The notes under the pieces were generated by a model. The model was not told where the DNA came from. It did no database searches and was given only the letters and a program-made list of their open reading frames with translations. Position numbers and translations under genes: made by a program. Positions 1 through 10,925 of a stretch of 64,000 nt of DNA are shown piece after piece (position 1 is the stretch's first letter; each line of letters begins with the position of its first letter). Origin of the DNA: Trichuris trichiura (Eukaryota; Nematoda; Enoplea; Trichinellida; Trichuridae); the NCBI GenBank assembly GCA_037903355.1, contig JBAJFE010000050.1, positions 992,001 to 1,056,000 of the forward strand. Direction: 5' to 3'.

Positions 1-2129
1 GAATGAACATTGCATTCACTATCATCCCAACAACATGCGCAACAAAAGTGACGGTACTACACGCCTCGCTTGGTTTATCTCTTATTTTAAAATTAACATA
101 ATATCTCTTACCTGGTTTAACAGCGTCCATTCTTGTGGTTTGACTCCTTAACGCAATGGATTAAACTTTCAGGTAACCATTGATCAACTGTACTCCTCGT
201 CATGTGCAGTACGAAGCTCCTCTTACTCTTTGTTATGCAAGGGAATATTTTCTCTGGGACAAACGTTCGAGCATCAAATCACATGTTTCTTCGCCAACGG
301 AACTGAAACGGTAATGCTTCTTCGGATGCTAAATTTTTCTGCCTTTTGTCTTGTTGGTAGCTTGTAGCGTTCACAAATTAACAAGACAACTGTTTAAGCC
401 TCTTGGTCCACAGCCTTCTGACCCAAGTGACCCTGAAGTCGTGGAAACAGCCGAAATTGCCGAAATCACTACTCAGATAAAGACGACCATAATCACAAAG
501 CGATTTATTATTAATGGTCAGCACGCTCGGTTGGATAAACTCATTAGTCACAAGAAAGTGGACAATGGCGTTCAAGTAGAGTTCACCATAATGGAAACTA
601 CTTGCGACGGCAACGTTCACGTAAGTACTAGGCAATTTTCTATTCCAAGATCTGTCTTTCGCCATCTTGTCTATTTTTCCGTTGCTAAAGCAATAGCATC
701 GTAATTTCACACAATATAGCAAATACTACTCTTAATGCTTTGTTCCGATCGATTACAGCGCTAGACTATCATCCTCTTATGTTTTAGGTAACGATGGAAC
801 AACTATACGGTTTGTCTTGCATACGACATGGTTATAGCAAGAAGTTAATATGCAAAGGCATTATTACCACCGTACCTGGAATGCATCCCAACATTGAATG
901 CTCTGAGCGAGATGACGTCGATGAGGTAAAACTAATTTCTATCCCCTTTTTATTGTTAACATTGTGACAAGAGACTTGTTTACTTATTGCAGTTTGACCC
1001 ATCGCTTCCGTCTACATCTCACAGTGACGTCATCATTGATGCAACAACAGTGAGCTCCCAAAAAGTTACAATTTCCGTTCAAAAACTGATGCTCTCTGAA
1101 TCGATGACAATCAAGGGACATCATGTCCGCGTTGAAAAGCTGACTAAGGTTCAGAAGGTCATATCCGGCGTACTGGTTGAATTCACCATTTCGGAAACTA
1201 CCTGCAGTGGCAGGCTTAGAGTACGTGGTTTTCAATCAGCCTTTTTCCTTTTGAAAAAATGAGTCTCTGCAATTGAGACTAGAAACTTTTCGTTTCGACT
1301 TGTCCGCTCTTGAGTTAATCTACTCTGCATTCATTTCAGCTAACGTTAGAAGTGATATACTCCGAACGCTGCAGCGTTGTACAAAGCACCACTGTGATTG
1401 TATGCAAGGGTCTTCTTCCAGTACGACAAGGCATTAGTCACACGATCAGATGCTCTGGTGGAGATAAGCTCACTGAGGTCAGTTTCAGCTTTTTCTTTAG
1501 GTTACTTAACCTTTCTTTCATTTTCTTTAGGAATATCCTGGCGGCCCGTTGTATCCATCAGACTCTGACGGACAGATGGATAAAGATAGCATTTATCTTT
1601 TGCTGAAGAAGACTCTCTTCAATAAGGCTATTCACCTGAACGGATGGTATGCAAGGCTGGTATCGCTGGACAAGATTCAAAGATCAATCAGAAATGAGCT
1701 GCTCGTATCATTTACTATTGCTCCTAGCAAGTGCAGAAGCGAAAGAAAGGTATTTATTTGTTTCCCACATTTTTCAATTTTTTTTCTATTTATGTTTGTC
1801 TACGAGTATACCTAGAGGGTTCATGAGTTGTTTAAACAGCAGCAACCTCCTACGGCCAACACCTTAAAACATCCGTCCAATTCTTGAGAAGCTCTTAGTG
1901 ATCTTAAACATTTCATTCGAAACTGATACCCGTTTAGTTTCCAAGGAAAGGACTGATCACTTGATGTCACTTTCAGATAACCCTTCTTGAACTGTATACC
2001 AGCTCATGCCCTGTGAATGACCGTTGCTTATGGCTTACGTGCGAAGGTATCCTGCCCACTGCTTCCGATGGCGAATATAACTTCCGCTGTTCCGCGGTTG
2101 TTACTTTTAATGGACCACAGTTTCTTTGA
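1..2129 (+). CDS. Multi-cystatin-like domain protein, 3' part
   Basis: Coding exons <1-53, 173-310, 399 or 414-620, 788-925, 993-1220, 1340-1477, 1531-1749 and 1977-2129 (TGA at 2127-2129). Two exon types alternate. One encodes a segment ending in a motif such as 'VEFTIMETTC' or 'VEFTISETTC'; the next is exactly 138 nt (173-310, 788-925, 1340-1477) and encodes the second half with two or more Cys. Together they form a cystatin fold unit, giving one partial and three complete units here. The cystatin QxVxG loop is degenerate ('KVDNG', 'KVISG', 'RSIRN'), so papain inhibition looks lost; this is inference. Proteins of this type are known as secreted products in Trichinella. The 5' end and signal peptide lie outside the window. 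The acceptor near 399/414 is ambiguous, and the other junctions are phase 0. Confidence 0.8.
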
Positions 2130-2277
2130 AATGGAGAATCAGGTACGGAACGTTGGAAGGAGAAAGCTATGTGTTACCGCTTATTTAAATGCATCCATAT
2201 TGTATATAAATTTGAAATATTCTAATTTCACAGCCCTATGTTTAATACGCCTGACAGATTTTCATGTATTTTTGCAG

Positions 2278-5200
2278 GAACGACGCATTCGATGAAGCAG
2301 CGCTGAAGCTTGAAGTCAATTTCCACCATGTCGGAGCAGCTTTCTTCAGTGTTGTTCACGTTGCGCCCAAATTCTCCATTTTATTTTTCGTTTACTCCTT
2401 TGCTGTTTGGTCACGTAAGTAAACTTTACTATTGATCTGACGAGACGTGGAAATGCGATATCCCGCGGCATGCTTGCGCGCTTGCCATTTAAACTTCAGA
2501 TCTATGCCTATTGGTCTGACCATTTCGGAGGAAAAAATTGTAGACTTTACTTGCTTTTATTGTTATAAAAACAGAGTTTTCTGGAAGGAACAATGACTTA
2601 AGTTTTTGTTGACTATGCTAAGTGCGTTCGACAACTTCTGACACGATGTTGGAAGTCTAGAATGTTTTCTGCTTTAATTAATACGCATCAGTAATTTCTA
2701 AACGAACTTGTCAGCATTAGGATGATCATTTAGCCCTGTGTAAATAAATCGGCAACCGAAATAACTTACTTGCGTTTCATTTTTGATGAATTGTAGCAGC
2801 TGGAATCCACAAAAGTTGAAGCTTGAATTCTCGTAAATTGCTAAGCACAAGCTCTCATGGCAGCCATAAGCACGTTATGAAACTTTGCCAGTTAGTAAAT
2901 TCATTATTTTAAAATCCACTCATTTGAATAACACTTCATTCCAATGTTTCCTTAATTAAACAAAACTGCTTTATTTGATTAGCAGGTTCACAGGAAGAGT
3001 AATGCTTAACTGTTGATTCTGATTGCTAGCTTAGCAGTTAACTCTAAGAACGTACTGGTAATGGCCTCTAATGGGAGAGCCAAACATTTCCACATATGAA
3101 TACTTGGAAGTAGCATGACACTTCAGTTCGTTAATGCAGGGCAACTGACGAAAATAGAACTTCCCATTTCATAACAAAGTCGAACGAGTTAAACTTTATG
3201 CCTGTAGTTACCTATCGCGTTCAGGCAAACGGCATAGCTTTTTACCAGTTTTTAGCTTTTCTTTTTTCGTCTTACTCAAATCGAAATCGATTGTTTTCAA
3301 GCGAGGAAGTGGAAAAATGGCATTTTTAATTTCTGTGCTTTCAGTAGCAACTTCCACATGAATATACCTTCCTTTTGCTAACGCAGTTGCACTTTTTTTA
3401 AAAAAATCTATAGCTGAACCTGCTTATCCTATTAACTCTGGTGAAAAGTTTGCGAAAAATGAATCTTTCGATTTCTTTTAAAGCTTACGGTTTTGTGAAT
3501 CAATTGACCTTTGTTATAAATTTTTGATGAGGACGAGCTTTCAGAAAAGTTTACGCTGACCAGCTTCTGACGTTATCTTTGAAGTGAAGCAGTGCTTTGG
3601 TCTTTTTTTACGTACAACGAATTATTAAAATAGTATTTATACGTACTTATTTTGTTTTTAATTTTTATTTACGCGTAATATTGCATCGAGAGCTTTCCTT
3701 TCGCTGCTTGAAGCTCACGGCGTTCTCAGTAGAAAAACATAGGGTAAAAAGCTTCAAGAAATCTAACTTTTTTCTTGTGACTTCCTGTTAAAACAGCAGA
3801 CTTGGACAGAAAAAGCAAAAGCTCAAAGCACTTGCAATTTCCTGTAGTTATTCCGTTAGGTAAATGTAACAGCGCAGCTAATGATGATTCTTTTACAGAG
3901 CGCCTTATTTAGAAAGTTGTTCAGTGATTTTGTCTTCAAATAGCCTTAGGCTGTAGCTACCAGAGGTCGTAAACTAACTGAGGACGCAGTAAAGATCATT
4001 GAGAAACCGACAGCTGCAGCAGTTACTGTAGCGGATACGATGGAATATCTTTACGCCTGTGAGAGCCTCTGGATTGTAGCAGCGTTTCTAAAACCTTTAT
4101 TCAGCCACAGAAAAATCAAGGAGATTCTGCACATTGCCTCAAGTTTTAACAAAGACGATGGGTTAGGAGCATAAGCGACATATGGTCAACAGCGGCATTT
4201 TCACCTTCACCTCTTTATTGTAGTCACTACAAAGCTACTCGACCAAGCACATCACTTTCCTATAACCAAGAGGCGCGAGAAAGGAATAGAGTGTGAAACC
4301 AGGAATGGTCAACAATAGTTTAACAACGACGATTGTACCTGACTATCAATAAGCCATCGTGGAACCACTTTTAATGCTGACGATGGAATCAGGAAGTTCG
4401 GAAGCGTTGCCTTTATTTTTTTGATTAAAATACTTTTTCTGTTAACAAACATTCTTGCTGTATTTTCAAAACAAGGTGCTAAGATTTGCACGAGATTTAT
4501 CATACTGTTACATCATACCTGCATTGAAAACAAGCGCCAGGTGCTCTACTGTTCTTTCTGCTGCCATTAGCAATCCTTAACAGGAAACTAGCGAAGACGT
4601 TTGCCTGCTAACTTAATACTCTACGACATGCAGCAAAGCGGCTCAAGAACTAGGTAGCTAGCTAGCTAAAGCTGGAATAGCTGATGACGTGAACAGCCAA
4701 GAAGAATAGTTGGTTGTCATCCCAACAGCATTAATTCCGTGAATGCTAAACATGAAAACTGACTTTTCGAAACAAGACTGAAAGTTCTTTCATAGCGATG
4801 CCGCTTTCTGACCTTCATGTTAGCACGTTCTGAGATTCTCATGTAAATTGTTCATCGCTCTCCTACATCAGTATGTTTGATGGAATGCATTCCTGTATGT
4901 CGTACAGTAAAACGAGATTGGGATGCCAAAATGTATTCCGTTTTGAATGGCTTATTTACGCGCGGATGCTTTCTGGTTTGTGTAGCAACCCAGCTGGAAC
5001 CATAATCATCAGATAGTCGGATAATTTAGTAGAAAAAACCAGATGAAATACAGAGAAGAGAATGAATGCATTTACTGAGCTTTAGAAACTGGCTAGCACC
5101 GAGTTAGTTCATGCGAATGGAAATTCTCCCTACAAAATTAGGGACAAATATCCAGTATTATCAGCAATAATTCTTTGCAAACACTGACAACATAGCAATG

Positions 5201-5620
5201 AACCTGCTCATAATTTAAATTTTGGATGTTTGAATCACTGCAGCGAATTAGATTCTCTAAGCTGAGGCAATTTACCCGCTAGTACAACTAATTGTTTGCC
5301 ATCTCCACTCTTCCTGCTTTGCTTAGCACACCAGAAGGTTGCTATTACTAAAAGTTTTGCATTTTTCCAAACAACATTATGACGCGCGAAGTTTACCATT
5401 AAATGTAATGGATGCAGCTTAGAAGAAACTATTTATGCAAATAGTACACGCAGAGATATGGAATTTAGCGCTGATATTGAAATTTGACTTTCTTACTTGC
5501 ATAATGCTTAGATAAATTTTAAAATCCCTATTTTTCAATCAGACTGGGTGTCTTTTAACAGGCTTTGGTTGTTTCGTAGTTGTTGCTCTGGTTCACGGGT
5601 TTGGCCTGTTGGATGTATCT
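2278..5620 (+). CDS. Possible two-exon fragment of a hydrophobic (membrane) protein
   Basis: Segment 2278-2414 follows a good acceptor (tttttgcag) and ends at gtaagt in phase 1. In frame it reads 45 codons including 'FFSVVHVAPKFSILFFVYSF'. Segment 5562-5620 follows 'tcttttaacag', needs exactly the two missing bases, and reads 'FGCFVVVALVHGFGLLDVS' before another gtaagt. Joined, they give a strongly hydrophobic stretch of the kind found in transmembrane helices. No initiator exon or downstream exon was found, and the family is not recognised. The second segment lies partly inside the arm of a foldback, so it may be a relic. The intron would be about 3.1 kb, long for this window. Confidence 0.25.
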
Positions 5621-5758
5621 GTAAGTAAACTTCAAAATGCCCTACCAGCGAATGGATGAGTAGATGAGGCTGGAAGGGCATTTTGAAGTTTACTTACAGA
5701 TATATCCAACAGGCCAAACCCGTGAACCAGAGGAACAACTATGATTTTTCAATCAGAC
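5530..5758. repeat. Foldback (inverted repeat) flanked by 15-bp direct repeats
   Basis: Arms of about 67 nt, 5577-5643 and 5676-5742, are reverse complements with two mismatches around a loop of about 32 nt. A 15-bp direct repeat (atttttcaatcagac) lies at 5530-5544 and again at 5744-5758. The left arm carries the end of the exon-like segment at 5562-5620 plus its gtaagt donor. The left arm's inner edge and the loop (ccctaccagcgaatggatga) resemble the terminal repeat of the Penelope-like element at 12.7 kb. Confidence 0.85.
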
Positions 5759-7264
5759 GATATTATGAATGGCTTTATTCGTCCCTTCTTGACGACTGCT
5801 GGCGCGGACTTCTCGCGTCCAGCCTCTATGGAATAGAAATCAACAACCCTTTTTCAAGATAAAAAACATTTTACAGACCATTAGTTAAAAAATCATTCAA
5901 CAAAGTGGCTTGGAGTAAGACTTTATGAAACCTGTCGTAATTATTTGAACACAATCTGCACAAACATTATTTTAATGCCACGCTGTTCTCAAAAGCTTGA
6001 CACGCACGTGTTAAAACACGTTCGAAGTCGTAAAAGTCGAAGGGACGCTAAATACTTCTACTCACTAAGCGCTACTGCAGGTTGAAAAAAAATTGAAATG
6101 TTCCACAGTATATGGTCGACTTCAACATCTGACGTCCTACTGAGCACCTCTTTCGCTTTTCATAGGGCATATCATTCTCAGTGTATTCTACACAACTGTG
6201 AAATGGAGATCCGTTTTAACTTGTACCTTCTTGATCAGTAGGGCAAAGCTATTTGAAGGCAGACTAATTCAATTTCCGAAAAAAATCCTGTATTCGGAAA
6301 TAGTCCTTTTAAAGCACGCTGCGGCACGTTGAATTCGAATCGCCCAAACGTGCGATGTCGAAAGCAATTTGAAAATTACGGACAGCTGCTTATCTCTATA
6401 GGAAAGTGGAAAACAAGTTCCTTAAACAGCATAATTTTAACTGTCACGACGACGTACAGAAAAGGCTGCCGGCCAAAACAACAAAAAAAAACAATGCCCG
6501 CAAAACCCCTCCTAAAGTAGCTGAGAAACGAATCAACATTTTGCAAATTGAATGAAGGCGCCGAGCCAAAGTTGTGTTGCGCTTCTTGGCTAAATGACAG
6601 CAACGCGTTATTGACATTGGCACGTAGAACGACAATCGATAATCAATACGATGCGTGACGTCGACGGCAAAAGCCAACATCGTAATGATTGCATGCATGC
6701 TTAGTTCACGTGAAGAGAAGGAATTTCGTACTCGTTCACGTATTTTAAACGCTAAAACGAAGGGACAGTCGAGCCGAACTGTGCAGCGTCGCCTAAGAGT
6801 ATTTATTCAGTAAGTGGATAAGGTGAGGTCACGGCCACTTGAAAACAGATATATACGAATAATGAATAGTGACGTCAGTTGCTACGCAGCATTACTTTCC
6901 ACTACGAAGACGTAGGGATTGCCAGCCAATCGATACGCGTTAAAAGGATTGGAATTGAATATGAAACCATTTGGAAAGCGTACATCGAAGCACGTTCGCC
7001 TTGAAGCTTGGAGAAATGAAAAAAGCCAATCGTACTGGCTTAACACCATTCGTCTTACAGCGTCCCATCAGTGACGACAACAACAAGCTTCACGTTTTGC
7101 CAGTGCGCTCGTAACGATAGCATACAATCAACGTATTGACATTCAGTGATTCAGTGTCTGGCCAGTTTACTAGTTCGACCCAAATAATTTCGCTGACGCA
7201 GCAGCGTCTGATCGAAGTAAATCTGATGTAGTAGTAGTAGTGCTACGCTGTGGGACATTCAGGA

Positions 7265-9244
7265 ATGGCTGACGGTGACTTTTCCAAACGCGGTCGTCTT
7301 TGGACCGAATATGGATGTCGAACGACAGATAAGGATCACATCTTATGCAATCTCTGCGGACGGGAGTGCGCCGCACATCGTCGTTCCGCCACTGCCTTCA
7401 AGAGGCACCTAAAGGCAAGGCATGGCCTTAAGAACGTGCGAAGTTTGCGCAAAGGAGCAGCGCTGAGGACGCTACATCAAGCTAGAGTAAATTACCTTCT
7501 TTTTAAATCCTCTTTAACGTTCTTTGCTGCAGAAAGGTGCCAGCAGGTCCCCGGCTGCAATCGGAGCCGGCTTGCGTCCCCGTAGAGAAGCGCCGCTTGG
7601 CAAAACTGAACGGCCTTCGTCTTGGAACCGTTACGTACGAGCCATTTTTTCCGGTAACGCATTTTTACTCCTTCATTTCGTCAATCAATCTCCCGCCATG
7701 TCTCTTGCACTATTTCGGATTTCTTTAGTACATTTTAATCCTTATCTTTTCGACTAACTGTTAAACGATAAGGCATAGCTTCGTAGAAGCTAAATTTATC
7801 CGGTAGCGGCTCCATAAATGGAAATGCAGTAAAGAAAAACAAGCATGACGAATGACTAAAGGGCTAGTGTGGCATATAAGGAACTATTTGCAATGAGCGA
7901 ATGAGAGCGTGAAATTGACACGTCTCACTGTCGGTCAAGGCAATGGCACGCCGAGGAAGCTGCGTCACTATTTGACGTGTGTGCTTGTTTATTGCAGGCA
8001 AGCAGAAGGCGGAAACGAGTGAAGACGCACTGCTCGGCTTTGTCGTTTCGATCCCGAGTTCGCGCGACCAAGTAGCGTGCACTTTCTGCGACAAATCGTT
8101 GCCAACGTCCGGCGACTACAAGTCAAACTGGAAATCGCATCTAAAAGACGCCCACGACATCGACTTGGAAGAAAGCAACGTCGTTGCGCTCTCCTCGTCC
8201 GGACATTGTTCGCAGGCGAAAGACATTGGGCGTGAAAACTCCATTCGAACTTGCATTTCAGTTAATCGTCTCGCTGATGCCAAAGGGATGGAAAAATCAA
8301 AGTTAGCAAATCCCGCCAAGAAAGCCAATTTGGTTGACAGCAAGCCGCAAGCATTGTCTAGTCAGCAGATATCGCACGCTAAACGGCAGAGCACAGACGT
8401 CCACTTGTCCACGATGGAATCAGCGAGCGAAGATTGTTCCGTATGCCGTTTGGTGCGACCCGAAAGTTGGAAGACGTTCGGCCAAGTTATGGACGACGGC
8501 AACTTTATTGCTTGCAAGCTTTGTAGCAGCCAGTTTCCTTTTCCCAACGGTTCCGTTGACGTTTTCATACGTCACGTTGCGCACATGCATGTTAACCACA
8601 GAGGAGCTGGCAGCAGGTCGCGTCGTAGAAACTCGGAAGTGGTTCGTCGTTGCGCGGCGGATCCGACCACTGGACTGGATATTGAACAAAGAACCGATCC
8701 TTCCGGCTCGACATGCGTTGGCAAAGCAAAGGAATGCGCCAATTCCTCTTTTGTGAACGTGTTGACTTCCCATGAACAAAGACGGGCTTCGTATCCCAGC
8801 GAAGCATCGAGGCTCACCAAAGATAGGACGCCGAATGAGCGCTTACGTAGCTGGCCAACTGACGAATATGGCGCATGCCTTCCCTGCAAGCGCGACAGTA
8901 AAGAAACTTCGCGCAGTGAAGATAGCCATCAGGCTGTCCCTTCTCCCGTCGTTGTTACGCATAATGTGCTCACGGTCTCTGGCTTTGAAAAAACCGACAG
9001 TGTTGGCGGTAGCCTTGATCAGAAAACTCCTAAGAGAGTTAGATTGGAATTGGAAGATACATCTGTATGTATTCCAAATTCTCAGGGATCCGCGTCCAAA
9101 ATCCACCGCAGCTTGATCTCTAATGATCTTTGTTCTGTCGAGCCGGTAGCCCAAAGTACAAGTTCGGAATGTGTCAAGGCAAGCCGAAACGGCCGGCCAA
9201 GTAAGCCAAAGTTTTCAGTATTATTTATGAGACATCTTTGCTAA
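7265..9244 (+). CDS. BED-type zinc-finger protein with three fingers
   Basis: Exons 7265-7486, 7533-7653 and 7998-9244 give 529 codons plus stop, with phases matching at both junctions (phase 0, then phase 1). Finger 1 (residues about 8-55) shows W-x-x-Y, 'CNLCGRECA' and 'FKRHLKARH', the BED pattern. Finger 2, early in exon 3, has 'VACTFCDKSL' and 'WKSHLKDAH'. Finger 3 has 'FIACKLCSSQF' and 'FIRHVAHMH'. BED fingers bind DNA and occur in chromatin proteins and in domesticated hAT-type transposases; no transposase core is visible here. The long Ser/Arg/Lys-rich tail looks disordered. A good donor (gtaagc) at 9201 in phase 1 offers an alternative ending, see findings. An AATAAA at 9941-9946 could serve this gene. 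Confidence 0.75.
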
Positions 9245-10925
9245 AACGAGCTTGCTTTAATGTCTTTCCTTAGCGACCTCACGTTCAGGCGACTGAAGTC
9301 AATATAGCATGTTTTTTATGTAAATAATGTAAATAATTTAGGATGTTTTCGTAGCCAATCATGTTCTGTCGTCAGCCTGCCAGAATGCTCCACCACTTAT
9401 CTTTTTGTGACGTCACTGACTTGTTCCAACGTTCGCGTACGTTCTCTGCTATCTTGTTATCCCCTTCATACTGTGGTGAAGAGCATTTGTGGTGCGTTGG
9501 TTGTGGAGCAAAACTATTTCCTAAAAACTAGCATTTAATCCGTACTGATTATTAAAAAGCTTCGCGCGCAACTGTAGAAAATGATGCTTTACTTAATGTC
9601 TGACTATGGTCAACGTATCGATCGTTAAACTTGCCTTAAAGTAATAATCCTTATGTAAAAGTGGTCACCCTCCGCTGTAGTGGAGTAAGGAAAACTGTGA
9701 AGCGGTATTTCTTTTTGCCATTTTTGAAACAAGAGTACACATGTTCTGCTCTCCAACAGATCGTACTGAAAAGAAGAGCGTTAAATATTAATATTACGAG
9801 CATGTGTAATCCAACACGATTGAAATTATTCCGAGCTTGTATTAAGAGAATTGGAGACTGTTGTATGCTGCCTGCACTTTATAAAGGCGTCAATTTCATG
9901 CAAAATATTTAATGCCTAAATTTCTTACGGTATTTTGCTCAATAAAGCCCCTTTATTGTTATCCACCCACGCGACCAGTATAGTTGAGCCGTAGAAATTT
10001 TTTAAACTTATTTTCACAGAATTAAACCATATGGCAAAGTATAGTAGTTTTTATGGTATTTTTAATGGTATTTTTAATTCTAACAACTGCGTAAGATCTT
10101 GATTTCTCTTTAGGGAGTCAGCTTGACGTTTGAATTTTCAAACTTGCTATTCTTACAACAATCGATAACTGATGCGCGCGCCAGCTCAAAAATAATTTGG
10201 TAAATTAAGCGTTAACTCTTTTTCTCCAACTTGGACAAGAGAACTTCGCCAAGCTAGGAAACAAATGGTCAGCTTTTGGGTTAGCCGAATATAGGGCGTA
10301 CGGTAATGGGTACTTTTCGTACTGAAAATCGCGACGGACTCGCTTAGTAAAAATATAAGCAGAGTTTTAGGAGTTCTAAGATAATCGGCGATCAGAAAAA
10401 AAACGCGTTAGTGAGGTTGACGTATTCAAGCATACTGTGCTGGAATGAATCGACTTTATTCGCGCGCTGATCGCATTATGCAGTTGACCAGAAAGCGGCG
10501 AAAATTTTTGTCTCTTAATTAAATGAGGTTTATTATGTTTTCTTGTATGAAAAGTTTTGAATTACGGTAATATACAATGCTAACTGTGTTCAGGTTATTG
10601 GAAATGCCAAGCTACGCATTAATAAGCCCTTGTTGGCTAAGATAACAAAATGGAAAGAAGTTGAACCTTTTGAGATTCCTTTGATCTCGCATTCAGCGCG
10701 TAGGTTAACATTGTAGAAGATCGAGGCGGTCGCGTAACCAGGCAATAGGTTTGAACGGTTTTGGGTTGAAAACTTTAAGATTCTAAACAAATAAACTCCA
10801 GCAAATTTCACGAGTTCATTTTTTAAGGACCAAGCTTTAATCTTTAAATTGTATAGCCACATTTGAATTATGTGTACTGCTGTGAGCCTTTCGTTGTTCG
10901 GATGCGTTAACTTTCAAACTTGCAG
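9245..10925. other. AT-rich spacer or intron, no gene seen
   Basis: No convincing coding sequence. It is either the intergenic region between the BED gene and the TRIM-like exons or, if they are one gene, an intron of about 1.7 kb running from the donor at 9201 to the acceptor ending at 10925. Confidence 0.5.
9941..9946 (+). terminator. Possible poly(A) signal AATAAA
   Basis: AATAAA in 'gctcaataaagccc', about 700 bp past the BED-gene stop. It is the canonical hexamer but could be chance in AT-rich sequence. If used, it argues against joining the BED and TRIM exons. Confidence 0.3.

Larger units (their letters stand above)
2130..7264. other. Mostly noncoding stretch with a foldback and two exon-like segments
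   Basis: No gene of recognisable family is visible. The stretch contains a possible transmembrane exon pair (2278-2414 and 5562-5620) and the inverted repeat at 5530-5758, listed separately. Remaining open frames are short and lack splice or family support. The 7080-7264 end is presumably 5' flank of the BED-finger gene. Confidence 0.6.

Noticed and set aside
6330..6345. TTCGAATC box resembling a tRNA T-loop
   Set aside because: No acceptor stem, D-arm or anticodon arm can be formed around it. Similar matches near 16885 and 44720 also fail.
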